Assembly: GCA_963971285.1 (NCBI GenBank) | Contig: OZ020256.1 | Span: 8,806,541 to 8,870,540, forward strand | DNA from: Astropecten irregularis | Taxonomy: Eukaryota > Echinodermata > Asteroidea > Paxillosida > Astropectinidae | DNA: 64,000 bases | Reading direction: 5' to 3' | Shown here: one piece after another, positions 1 through 10,438 of the stretch | How the letters are laid out: each line of letters starts with the position of its first letter | How positions within the stretch are numbered: the first letter of the stretch is position 1 | Translations under genes and position numbers: made by a program | Notes under the pieces: model-generated | Seen by the model: the letters and a program-made list of their open reading frames with translations, nothing else | Databases searched by the model: none | Told to the model about the DNA's origin: nothing

Positions 1-370
1 TACGCAAAAACATATAGAGAAGAGAGGTATGTATTTTACACCATCAATTGAGCACCCCACTTTTCGCGACGAAAAACCTTGCTTACGTCACATGCAGAAC
101 ATCACGCAGTATACCGCGGTGTGAGCCTATACTAGTTCTGTAGGTGATGTCACAAGCAATTGTTGCGTGAGTCGGTTCCAAGAGGGACTTTTTTGAGGGA
201 CGGGACATACATGTACATGTATCGATTTTGTAAACCGTTTCGTCAAAATTAAGCACATGCATACAAAATATAATTTATATTGTCATTAATTATGTATTAA
301 GCAATAATTTTAAAGCACTTTCATCCCTTTCCCAAAATGTTTATAATCTTGGTGCATATTGTAGTGGAGA
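1..370. other. Non-coding flank, no gene recognised
   Basis: No convincing exon, repeat unit or RNA gene is visible here. The stretch is AT-rich with short ATGTACATGTA-type words and leads into the reverse transcriptase remnant that follows. Confidence 0.5.
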
Positions 371-900
371 TGGCTCCGTCACCAAATTATTCAACCACAG
401 AGTAGGCAAAGTAATCAGGAGCATTCAGTATGTTCAGAGAATTAAATGCAGTGTGGAAAGACTGCCGTATTAACTTGGAAACAAAGATGCAGTTTTATAA
501 CGCATGCGTCTTGTCCACTCTACTGTATGCTGCTGAATGCTGGAGTCTTACACAGAAAGAAGAAGCCCGCCTAGTTTTTTTGATATGCGATGTCAAAGGA
601 AGATCTTGAGGATTATCTGGTCTCAACACATTCCAAATACACAGATCAGATCAATGACAAAGCAGCCTCAACTGACAAACATCTTAAGAAAAACGTAGGC
701 TAAAGTGGTTTGGACATGTGCAATGCATGGGGAATGAGAGAACACCAAAACTGCTATACCTATGGAAACCAACTCATGGGAAGTGCAGATGTGGTCGGCC
801 TACATGGAGAGATGTCATTCAGAGAGATCTCTCACTCAAGACTGATCCATTTGGACGTTTTTCTTAAGTCAGGCAGCAAGTGCAGATAATGCATGGAGCT
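371..900 (+). pseudogene. RTE-like non-LTR retrotransposon, C-terminal RT remnant
   Basis: Read in changing plus-strand frames, this stretch gives the region after the RT catalytic core of non-LTR retrotransposons. It starts with AFSMFRELNAVWKD, continues with a KMQFYNACVLSTLLYAAECW-like block, then ILRIIWSQHIPNTQI, RRLKWFGHVQCM and a GRPTWRDVIQRDL block. That order is typical of RTE-type elements from established family knowledge; the clade assignment is inference. At least two frameshifts and stops break it, near 565-580 and 690-700. No endonuclease or catalytic YADD box is present, so it is a dead fragment that has lost its 5' part. Confidence 0.8.
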
Positions 901-1337
901 TTCTAGTTAGTTAACTAGTTAACCATTGTACTAGCACATAGCAACCAGTGTTTTACTCCGATATATTTATGTATTTCTACCCAGACGTATCTAAGTGTAC
1001 AGGGTACAGCATGTAGAGACTCGCCTCGAACCCCAGCAGTTGTGCATAGTACCACCTACGAGAATGACGAACGTGTGCGAGGATGAAAGTAGTCTCCCAT
1101 CCTTTTCAGATTACATGTACATGACTGTGCATTGCCACTTACCATACTAACTGCACTAATGTTACGTTAAATTCACAAAGCAGTCAATATTTTTATACTT
1201 GCACCGACTGCTGCTGAAATAATCACATTTCTAGAAAGTACATTTCCTGCCCTTTCAAATGATGCCTCAGTCAGGAAAAATGATCCAGGGATGACAAAGA
1301 TATCCTGCCTTGAAATATGGATTGAATTAATGAAACA
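901..1337. other. Non-coding spacer
   Basis: No open frame of interest, repeat unit or RNA signature could be recognised in this interval. Confidence 0.4.
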
Positions 1338-1343
1338 TATCTC

Positions 1344-1705
1344 CAGACCTCCCGACCTTTCCGCTTTTGGCGGAAAATTTCCGCTTTTTTTAGTTGATTA
1401 CGATTTTCCGCTTTTACCCATTATTTTCCGAAAAAGTAGATTTTTACCAGCCACGTGGCATAATGAATATTGAGTGCGCAAGTTTACTGTTTTTCAGTCC
1501 ACGCATCAGCCGTGACTTCTGCTATTTCACTCCGCGAGCGGCTGTTTGCTAGTCTAAACCTGGTACCCTAACCCCATTAATTGAAAAAGCTCCCTATATA
1601 CCATGAAAGGGGGGCACCACCCTCCACCCGCTCCCCTGGCTCGTGGTCACTTCGCTCTCTTGCAAAGTCTTTAGGAATTTTTAAAATCAGATGTTGGGAG
1701 GTCTG
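1344..1705. mobile_element. Small TIR element (MITE) with 6-bp target duplication
   Basis: The ends are inverted, CAGACCTCCC at 1344 and GGGAGGTCTG ending at 1705. The hexamer TATCTC flanks both sides (1338-1343 and 1706-1711). The 362-bp interior is pyrimidine-rich and encodes nothing recognisable. Terminal inverts plus a matched direct repeat support a transposed unit. The superfamily is not assigned. Confidence 0.75.
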
Positions 1706-1711
1706 TATCTC

Positions 1712-2282
1712 ACTTTAAAGCATTGTGTATGCATCGGTGTACACTTCCACCGTGTTTTTGAATACTGTGTTTGTCATAGTTGTTCAATGTTTTTCTTTAT
1801 TTTTTCGGGGTTCAAAATTTCGTTGTCAGACCACCAAAAAATTAAATGTAAGATTTTGGTGGCCACCTAAATTTTGCTTGAAGGCATCAAATTGGTGAGT
1901 GAGAGGCAGTGCTGTTTTCAGCATGTTTTCATGAAAACATTTTAAAGCATGTTTTCATGCTTTAAACAATTAAAGAACTCTGAAGTAGACGGTCTTGTAA
2001 ATAGTATACTTCTTTCCCCTGTTTATCACTGGAATTTCCTTTCTTGGGCAACATTATCGTAGTTTGATGTAGAAATATACTCAATGCTATTTGTTGTTGT
2101 TTACTTTTCTCTACTAAGATCGCTAAAGCAAAAAAATATTTTGTGCAGTGTAAAGAAACATGCTTGCTAAACCACACCAAAATGAAAAACAAAGACATGC
2201 TTCAGTGATTCCTAGGTGGGATTATACTCTGTGGGCTAGGGCTTATTTGCATCTTTATGAATGAAGCAATGAACTATTTTCA
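1712..2282. other. Non-coding spacer with short palindromic duplication
   Basis: No gene is seen. At about 1918-1966 the words CATGTTTTCATG and TTTAAAGCATG alternate in direct and inverted order and make a small fold-back. The rest is AT-rich spacer. Confidence 0.4.
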
Positions 2283-2345
2283 TGGCGTATGCATTGGTAC
2301 CAACCCCCTCCCCCATCGTGCGTACATACATTATGGACAGCCCCT
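2283..2345. repeat. Truncated end of a Harbinger-like MITE
   Basis: This stretch matches one end of the complete MITE at 44463-44942: the same GCGTATGCAT-like block, C-rich stretch and terminal TCGTGCGTAC...GGACAGCCCC, with a few changes. The other end is missing. It stops exactly where the next inverted-repeat element begins. Confidence 0.65.
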
Positions 2346-3497
2346 TAATAAATATCATATTACTTTGGTTTTTGTTAAAGAAATGGAAATCATGGGCAAA
2401 AATATCAAGGAAGATACAGTAACAGTCATCTGTGAAATTTTCAGTCCCATATGGTGCCCAACTGCCCACTTTATGAGAAAACAGTGAAAAACGGCCACAG
2501 TATCTTTTAATCGTTATTTTTTATCTTTAAAAGGTCATAATTGTTTTTGGCCCTTTGGTTTTACTCTTTTTCTGAATAAATACAGCGGCCGATTTCACAA
2601 AACGCTTCTTATGTTAGGATCAATTTCAGGACTTAGGAAGAGTCCTAGCTGAAAGATCGATCTTAGCTATGACGCGTCCTAGGATCGATTTCACCTAACG
2701 CGTCTTAGCCAAGATCAGTCTGCCATGCTGATAAATAAGACGTAATTTTTTGGACGAGGATGGCCTTTCCAAATACAATGGCTGCACCATGTTTACTTGA
2801 ATCAATTGGAGCGAGTGCAAGCAACAGCCGTAGTTTTATGCTTGCGGTGTGCGCGCGCATCATGAATGAAGCACGTAAACTCAAGATGGCTGATTGGTTG
2901 ATGTTCGGGCGAAAAGTTTTTGTCTACTCAAATAACGTACTCACACGGGCGACGAGGTCAAAATCATATGCCAATCTTGAAATAATCCCTGTCAAACAAT
3001 AGACCTATATCCTCTACGTTTTCCTCGTCATTTTAAACTATCGAGTGGATTTCTCCGGTCACGGAATATTAACTCGTCAAGCCTAGGCCTACCTCCGGCT
3101 CCCTGCCTGCCGAGTCGCTATCACTCGGCAAGAAGCGTAAGCGCCGTTGTTGCTATTCAGTATTTAATATGTAGGCCTACGTGTTCGTGCAGATAAGACG
3201 ACCCTTAGACCCGTCCTAAGTTAAGACGAGTTCAGCCGCGTTGCTATGGAAGTTGAGATGCATTGAACGCATCTTAACTTTGGTGAAATCGATCCTAGGA
3301 CGCGTCCTGACATAGGACGAGTTACCCTTCCTAAGACGCATCTTAGCGTTTCGTGAAATCGGCCGCTGGTTCAGCATTTCAGGCAGAACAATTTGAACGT
3401 TATATTTCTACCATCACCATTTTTAAACCCTGTAAGTTATAGGTAAATCTGTGAAAATTTCTGTTTCGGTATGCTACCAAAGAATGATAGTACCTTT
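2346..3497. mobile_element. Inverted-repeat element, family X copy 1 (interrupted)
   Basis: One end reads TATCATATTACTTTGGTTTT and the other ends in ACCAAAGAATGATAGTACCT, so the termini are inverted. The interior shares long blocks (GGGCAAAAATATCAAG, CAGTAACAGTCATCTGTGAA, GTAAATCTGTGAA) with copies at 7640-7853, 16338-16555 and 32855-33220. A different element sits inside it at 2583-3368. No coding capacity is seen, so it is a non-autonomous DNA element. Confidence 0.75.
2583..3368. mobile_element. TIR element nested in family X copy
   Basis: The inverted ends are CAGCGGCCGATTTCAC and GTGAAATCGGCCGCTG. The subterminal blocks contain repeated CTTAGGA/TCCTAAG words in both orientations. Sequence on either side joins to give the uninterrupted interior seen in other family X copies (a GATAAATACACCATTTCAGG-like block), which shows it is an insertion. 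The exact target duplication is ambiguous because the ends are GC-rich and palindromic. An 80-codon open frame inside (2760-3002) has no recognisable domain. Confidence 0.75.
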
Positions 3498-3699
3498 AAA
3501 GGGTGGTGCATACTGTATTACATTCAACAATAGTTCAATATGAGGGTAACGACTAGGACGAAATATGATATCAAATAGGTTGAGATTTAAATTTGTTGTT
3601 GACAATAAACTGTTAAAGTCATGGATATGTATAACTGGTTGCAGTGAAGACTGTCTAAAACTATGGTTTTTGATTTCTAACAATAAGTTGGACCACCAA

Positions 3700-3790
3700 A
3701 AGGATAAGCATACATTTATGAGTACTTGAGAGCTACAGGTTGCTGGCTCAAATCCCGTCAATTTTTATTTGTTCACTTAAAATATGATGT
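3700..3790 (+). repeat. tRNA-derived SINE-like tail
   Basis: The sequence contains a B-box-like GGCTCAAATCC and then a tail (ATTTTTATTTGTTCACTTAA) closely resembling the tail after the SINE-like unit at 29668. The A-box half is degenerate or missing. Low-copy evidence only. Confidence 0.4.
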
Positions 3791-3799
3791 TTGTTTCCA

Positions 3800-4499
3800 T
3801 TTTTCAAGTCTTATTTTGGAAACGGAATTTGGCCTGAAATTGTGTAACCTACACTATCTTCTTCCTTCATTTACTTGCAGGTATGCCTAATGATATTGTG
3901 GGTGGGTCACACTACCAACCAGCTATACTCCTTCATTGGATCTCCACCTTGATGCCTTCACTCTTTTAATACGTGGTTATACATCTGCTGCCAAGGTAGG
4001 GAGTGCTAAATTTCTTTCAAAAGCCTCTGGATTGGCTGTAAATGCCTAACCAAAAACCATGCAGTACATGTACATGCATGCATGATTTCTGTTTTCCTTT
4101 TGATGAAATATGGTTGTATAGTCGGACCTTGTTAAAAAGAGGCCCTTAGGACATACAGAAACGTTAGTAAAACAGGAAGTTCAGGAATCTTGTAGTCTCT
4201 TGAAAAAGTGTAGGAATACACTGTATTCCTTGTTTTAAGCTGAATGTTGTATATTGACAGGGCTGTTTTTAGTGAGGTTCCACTGTAGAGTCAAATAATT
4301 TTGTTCAATTTCATGATTTTCCAGCTTTTATACAACACTGTCTCAGATCAATAATGTAAATTTCAAAACAACATATCTCTGTAACCAGATACACAAGTAG
4401 TGGTGTGTCATCTTGGGCTACAACGGCTACATCTTCACTTTGGATAGCACTGACCTGACCAACATTGCTCTTGAGGCCTGTACTTGACCTATATGGAAG
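3800..4499. other. Intron-like spacer upstream of host exon
   Basis: No repeat or gene was recognised with confidence. A minus-strand open frame (4311-4514) overlaps it but has no known domain. Several pyrimidine tracts with AG could serve as splice acceptors for the following exon. Confidence 0.4.
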
Positions 4500-4784
4500 G
4501 GAGAGCTTGAGCAAGATCTTGACAGTGTAGTTCCCAATGGTAAACCAGTTATAAGGATGGAAAGATCACGTTGCAGACCACCACCTGTGCCAGCTAAACC
4601 ACTACACTCACGTAGTCAAAGTGTGCCTGAAAAGTCCACTCTTGAGAGACAGAACTCTGTTGAAGATGATGATTCACAGTCGTATCGCAGTGGTTCATCT
4701 GGTGACCCAATGAGCCCAACTACATATGAGGAGTTTGTGAAAAGTAAAGGCATGATCCAAGAGGATCAAGAAGTATGGATGTCG
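4500..4784 (+). CDS. Host-gene exon (possible LMO7/LIMCH1-like protein)
   Basis: The frame is open from a stop at 4485 to a canonical donor, TCG|GTAAGT, at 4785. The protein is acidic/serine-rich and non-repetitive: ELEQDLDSVV, then a proline patch RPPPVPAKPL, SRSQSVPEKS, then DDDSQSYRSGSSGDPMSPTT and YEEFVKSKGMIQEDQEVWMS. It looks like the disordered linker of a cytoskeletal or adaptor protein and the proline patch could bind an SH3 domain. It ends in phase 0, matching the phase-0 start of exons at 32415 and 58844. The exon start is uncertain; AG sites near 4499 are candidates. The LMO7/LIMCH1 link rests on the downstream exon and is weak. Confidence 0.6.
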
Positions 4785-4814
4785 GTAAGTCCAAGACTTT
4801 CATAAAATTCTCAT

Positions 4815-5419
4815 TAGAGATAAGGCTGAAACGATACATCGATATATCGGTGCATCGCGATACATTCGGTCACGATACGATTTATCGATACGAACATTCG
4901 ATATCGGTTTTTTTGATAATAATATAAAACATAAACTTTATTACAAAACATGCTGAAAGTCACATAAATGTCTAATTAGCCTACTGCAAAAAAACACCCA
5001 GAAATTTATGTATAAAAGCAGAAGAAAATGCCACCTTTTTTGCCGAAAAGCACAGCGCTCCTACGGATGACAGAGCTTACACAGTACACAACGGTCAACC
5101 ATGGGCTTTTATCTGCGATCGCGTGGTGTACACGTACACGTACACAAACACGCAAACAGCAACCAGTAGTACGCTGCTAGCTTCAGTCATGTTGGCCGGA
5201 AGCGGTAAGCATTGCACAATGTACATGCAATTGTGTGCAACGCGGCATCGCATGCACGTACACTCAGCTTAGTGAAGTCAGTGAAATTTGAGCTTAATCG
5301 GACATCTGAGTCACGAGAACATAGCAAAAAACCATCTAAATTTTTCTTATGAAACTTAAAGGGCGGCTGCAGTGCTTTTTTCAATCAGGTTATTTTATTG
5401 CCTTCATACAGAGAATATA
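4815..5419. repeat. hAT-type end and segment shared with the 17.9-21.6 kb element
   Basis: The stretch opens with GGCTGAAACGATACATCG followed by alternating CGATA/TATCG words, a style seen at hAT termini in general. The part at about 5165-5290 is the reverse complement of 20815-20935, which lies inside the large hAT-like element, so the two share an ancestral repeat. Its other end is not identified. No coding frame is supported. Confidence 0.5.
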
Positions 5420-5427
5420 CTGACAAA

Positions 5428-7150
5428 TAGTGCTGTGCTTTTTATTCGGATATAGAGTAACCTACACGGATTAAACGTTTCCGTTTACTAATTTGCCAAA
5501 AGGATTAACCGAAACCAACACCAAAAAAAATATGGACTCACCGTGGCTCACGATTGGCTCACGCAAAAAAAATTTATAGTCAGTTATTTTGTCCATTTCG
5601 CCAAGTAGAAACACACTATCATATATTTTAATCTAAAAAACATCGTAAAATTACTATAAAAATAAACTTTCCGAGCGCGATTGGTATAATGTACAACTAC
5701 AACTTACAAGCATGGTTTTTCATTTAGCAAGGCACCCTTCCGCCTACGGAAAAACATCATACACAATGGATTGATGGGTTTACGCTACAGACTGCACTGC
5801 GTGTACTGGGTGTATGTGTATGGGACAAGACAGGTTTGCGCTTTCTGTCTACACTTTCCTTCGCTTCATAACATGGGATGAAGCGATTTCTCGACTCATA
5901 TATGGTTTTTAATATTAGAGTAGAAGAAAAACCTTGCTACAAGTTTCCCCCAAAGGCACAAGTTTTCAACAACTTCGTTCGTGAAGGCCTATAAACTCCC
6001 ATGCCGTACGTGTAAACAGAGTGTAAACTTCACGCACGTGAACTCAATGGACCTGCAGAAATACAGACCACGTGGGTTTCTATCTGTCACATGTATTGAG
6101 AATTATGTTAAAATCCCATTGCATATGCAGCGTACCGCGTGTGCCGAGTGCTTTTTATGGTCAAATTCTCCTTACGTCTAATTCTTGACACTGCCGTTGT
6201 TAGGCCGCGTCTAAAATACTTGGCTGCGGCTTGATATTACACACAAGTCTATGGTGGCCTGGTAGCGGCTACAGCCACTTCTCATGATTTGCATGCGACT
6301 TTGATCGGAGCTGAATGACCGAAGTTTTACCGTGCGTAAAGAACTATGGGGCGATTTCATGTACATCGCGTATCGTACGCGTAGAACTTCACTGGCCAGT
6401 GAACCAATGGCGTATTAATGGCGTAATTAACGTAATTCTATCACGAAACTAATAATAAATTGGAAGTCATAAGCATATTGCTTTTATATGTTAAGGGATT
6501 TTATTCATAATTATGTTGGTCGGACAATTTGTCCGTGCATATTTGATTTTGTTCGGACAAACAGGCACAAAAATATTGCCCGTCTATTTTCTTCACGAAC
6601 ACGCACGTAGATTGAGAGTTGAGACCAGGGGCCGATTTCACTGACGCTTTGCGATCATCGTAAAGCCCAAATCCATCGCTAAAAAGAAAATCGATCGCTA
6701 CTTTGCATAGCAATTTTCCGTTTAGCGATGGATTTGAGCTTTACGATGATCGCAAAGCGTTAGTGAAATCGGCCCCAGAAACTAATGTACATTATAGCCT
6801 ACAGTGGAATTTATAGCAGCACCGCAACGATCGTTATACCATGCTGTACAGGACTCCCACATGGCATTATTATGGATACGCTCATCATGCACGAGGCACC
6901 ATGTGCGTTCATTCTTCATACAATGCTCACAACATCGCGCATAATAAGAAATTTTCTGATAGGCAGACAGATTCCCATTTTGGTCGCGTCAATACTGTCT
7001 GTCAACACAGCGCTTTTATTCAGGCACTATTCTTCAACACTGACCACACACGACTGCCCGCTAGCACTTTTTATTTAAAAGGCGATTAAATCGTATAACA
7101 CGGATCCGAATTTTTTTTTTGCCCAAATTACCCGATTTTGCACAGCACTA
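5428..7150. mobile_element. hAT-like non-autonomous element, copy A
   Basis: The terminal inverts are TAGTGCTGTGC (5428) and GCACAGCACTA (ending 7150). Perfect 8-bp duplications CTGACAAA sit outside both ends (5420-5427 and 7151-7158). An 8-bp duplication with a TAGTG-type terminus is the hAT signature from family knowledge. The 1723-bp body contains no transposase frame. Its left 200 bp and right 120 bp match, inverted, the ends of copy B at 17859-21559. A palindromic MITE is nested at 6629-6775. Confidence 0.9.
6629..6775. mobile_element. Near-perfect palindromic MITE with CAG duplication
   Basis: The 147-bp unit folds almost completely on itself. The left arm begins GGGCCGATTTCACTGACGC and the right arm ends in its reverse complement with an AGTGAAATCGGCCC terminus. 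The trinucleotide CAG flanks both ends (6626-6628 and 6776-6778). The terminus resembles that of the element at 2583-3368. A 3-bp duplication fits Harbinger-type integration, but the motif is not the usual TWA. Confidence 0.8.
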
Positions 7151-7158
7151 CTGACAAA

Positions 7159-7639
7159 TAATGAATGGCAAGTCTTATTTTGGTTTCAAACCAGCATTTG
7201 GTTTTCCTTTGAATGGCTTTTTAAAACGGGGGATTTTCATGCATACTCATGTAGGGAACCAACAGCCAAAATATAATGAAAAAACATAAGAAATGAAGAG
7301 GCAAACTTGACCAACAGAAATGGTTTGGTAAAAAAATTACACCACCAGTTGAGTGAAAGGGACATATTTGGCAAAATAAAACCATTGAGGAGGAAAAGGT
7401 CTGTCAGAAAACCTATAAAACAACTGTAACTTTTTGTGCACAAATCAATTGGGTTACTGCTCTCAGTTCCCCAGATGACATCACAGTTTTGCTCATGAAT
7501 ATGGAAATGCTAATTAGCATACAAACCAAAAAACTGTTTTTAACCCTGAATCAGTGTGAGGAAGTGGGTAAAATCACAGTCCCCATGTACAGTTTTTTTA
7601 TTGGCACATGTTCAAGCCATAATATTCCCATTGCAGAGA
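7159..7639. other. Non-coding spacer
   Basis: AT-rich sequence without a supported gene. The short minus-strand frames here show no domain. Confidence 0.4.
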
Positions 7640-7853
7640 CCCTTTAAAGGATAGTTTTGATCTTACCCCAAGATCAAAACTGTTTTCGGTCTTTATTTAC
7701 TGTACTGGATAAATACACCATGTCAGGCGGAAATATTTTAACAGTATGTTTCTACTAGCACCATCTTCATATCCTGAAAGTTATACTTAAATCTGTGAAC
7801 ATTTTTATTTGGGTATGTTGCCAATCCTGTACTGTACATGTACCTTTAAATGT
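7640..7853. repeat. Half copy of inverted-repeat family X
   Basis: The blocks GATAAATACACCATGTCAGG, GTTTCTACTAGCACCATCTT and CTGAAAGTTATACTTAAATC match the right half of the full copy at 32855-33220. The left half is missing apart from a short AAGATCAAAAC hairpin at the break. Confidence 0.65.
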
Positions 7854-9954
7854 CAGTCTGGGTTATTTAAGTTGAGACTTGCTTCATTTTTGGGTGTTAC
7901 CAAGTTCAACATTTCAACAAAATTCTAAGTTGTAAGAGTGCTTGAGGGACGGGGTAGCCAACAATGAGATGGATTCTTCTTTGTGGTACATACAACTGTA
8001 TTTACAAAACTGCATAGTAAACTGACAAAGTAATACCAATTTTGTCTTACAAATGATCATTACTGTTCCTTTTATACTGGAGCTGTGTCAATGTTTCCTT
8101 GATATCAGAGTGTTACGGACCAACAAAATGATGTCATATTAAAGGGTGATAAGATTATTTCCCGTTGGGGAGGGGGGGGGGGGGACTTGTTCACACTTTG
8201 AGGTTTGTTCCTTTTCCATCTTATTTTTTGTGGATGTATGAGAAATCTTTGAAAATGTTCTTTGAATAAAGCAATCTCATTCAAAATGCTGTATCTTTTG
8301 GAAGAATTGAAGAAGTTTATAAACAATGTGCAGTTGAGTCACCCTGACTCCACATGCATAGTGCATACACATGCTCTGCACAGTTAGTGACGGCATACTT
8401 TTGCCACATACATTGTACAATCTGTGTATGTTCACATTTGGCTCACAAATCTGGTTACGTGTCTCCCGTTCAACACAATCTATTTAAAACCGTTTCTTCT
8501 CTAGAGGACCATGGTCAAATCCATTGATTTTGCACTCGTGGCTTGCACAATGAGGTTGCTTTATTAAATAGTACATGGCTTGATTTATACCGCCAGACCG
8601 TGCTTGAAAAAACACAAGTGCATGCCTGGTTCGTTAGCTAAAGTAAAACATTGACTTCACTGGACCAAGGATGATGGAAAGACAGCGCGCTTGTTTAAAT
8701 GGCCGCCAAACACCGCCAACGGCCAAAAATTGCTATACCGAACAAATTTAGTGCATCCCGTGGTGTTTGTTATAATATCAGCGTTCCACTGTAGAAAATA
8801 AGGCCATTGAGGTCACAGAACGGCGGTTTGATAAGAGTTCAATTCAATCCATTTATTGCTATTTGCATTAGAAGATTTAAAGTTAATGTATTACAATGGT
8901 TTATAAGCCACACCTGCCCTGACAACACAAGAGGAAATGTGGCCGCCCCTGTTCAACTATACGCAGTAAGAAAATGTTCCATCTTGTTGGGGGACGTATT
9001 ATGTCTTGAACCCTAAACACGACGGGTGGCGCCAGTGGAGTGACTCTCCGACCCTTATACTTTACAAGAGGAACACAATTTTGAAGAAATAATACTATTG
9101 CATTTTATAATTTATAATCCGATATGAGTGAAATCAGTTGGCTTTTCAGTCACCTGCGCAGTATCAAACTGAATTGGTACGTTGTGCCGCAGCTTGGAGA
9201 TTTTCCTTCCATCGTACCTTTGTTCTGCTCTGATCAAAACAAAATGTAGATAAAATCTTGACACAGACCCCTTTGTTGTTGGGCTGGTTTTGTAGACAGA
9301 AGACTGTTTGCGGTTTGTGGTCTCTTAACCCAGAAATCTGAACCCAAAATAACAATAGAGCAGCAGCTGGAGACAGTTCATGAGTCCCAGACATAATGGG
9401 GGGGGGGGGGGGTTGTTAATTTATTATCAGAGTAAAAGGCTGGTGGTAAAATCTCTGTCCCCCCATGTTTGGATATCATGTTCAACGCTATTGGTTGACA
9501 CTGCATTTTGTGGCGGCTGCTGAACTTGATGAGGAATTTACACGCACGGGGTTGCTTGAAAATCCGCTGTTTCCGTTTGACGGGTTGCCAATTTATGTGG
9601 TGTATTTGTCCCGCGGGCACCAACCAAGGACCGTAACTTAAACATCTTCCTTGGTAGATGAATACATTAAAATGTGCAGACATATACTGGCTGTCGCTGC
9701 AGGTTTTTTTTCCTGTGAGTGTTTCCGTTACATAATTGATTATTACGACCGCGGGACGTTAAAACGTTGTTGCTTGGGTTCTCTTGTTTGTCAAACCATG
9801 GAGAAAATGAAATAGATGAATACACTAAAGTTGATTTTATTCTTCAGATGTTGCCATATAAGCCGCCTTGATTATAAGCTGCAGGGACATTTTTCAGGGT
9901 GAAAATCAATCTATAAGCCGCGGCCAATATTCCTTAATTTACGGTACTCAACAA
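7854..9954. other. Long non-coding spacer with homopolymer tracts
   Basis: No gene is supported in this 2.1 kb. Visible items are a G run near 8165-8185, another near 9397-9412, and at 9850-9945 three spaced TATAAGC(C/T)GC words followed by TTACGGTA, which resemble a decayed repeat end. The frames of 60-100 codons found here are short and without domains. Confidence 0.45.
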
Positions 9955-10250
9955 ATCCCTAGATAACTGGAAGCTCTTAAGACATGTAAGATGACGGAGA
10001 ACGCCCTGAGCGAAAATCAACAATAATCTCCTTAGTCTTACTAATATTGAGGTTCAAGTTGTTGTCAGAGAACCAATATGTAAGGAACTGAATTTGATTG
10101 CAATAGTTATCTTCATAATAACCATTAATAGCCCAATTACAGTTGTATCATCGGCATATTTCACAATTTTACAATCATCGGATGAGGATACACAATCATA
10201 CATGTACAATGAATATATAACAGTGGTGATAGCACACACCCTTGAGGGGC
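9955..10250 (-). pseudogene. CR1/L2-like retrotransposon, RT palm and downstream piece
   Basis: The minus strand gives APQGCVLSPLLY, then YSLYMYDCVSSSDDCKIV, the catalytic KYADDTTVIGL box and then FLTYWFSDNNLNLNISKTKE and IIVDFRSGRSPSS. This is the order of the RT palm and thumb in CR1/L2-type elements. A two-base insertion after LLY and stops near the 3' side break it. It is the 3'-most segment of the retrotransposon whose other pieces lie at 14804-15190, 16281-16337, 17454-17858 and 21560-22110. Confidence 0.85.
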
Positions 10251-10401
10251 TCTGGGCCGGTATTCACGAAAATTACTACATGTATAAAGTGGGGCACTTA
10301 AGTTATGCACTTAGTGTAGTCTCAAGCATCCCGCTAACTTAAGTTGGGTGCTTAAGGATGTTTTCACGAAACAACTCAGAAACCCACTTATCTTAGTACC
10401 C

Positions 10402-10405
<4 letters not shown>

Positions 10406-10438
<33 letters not shown>
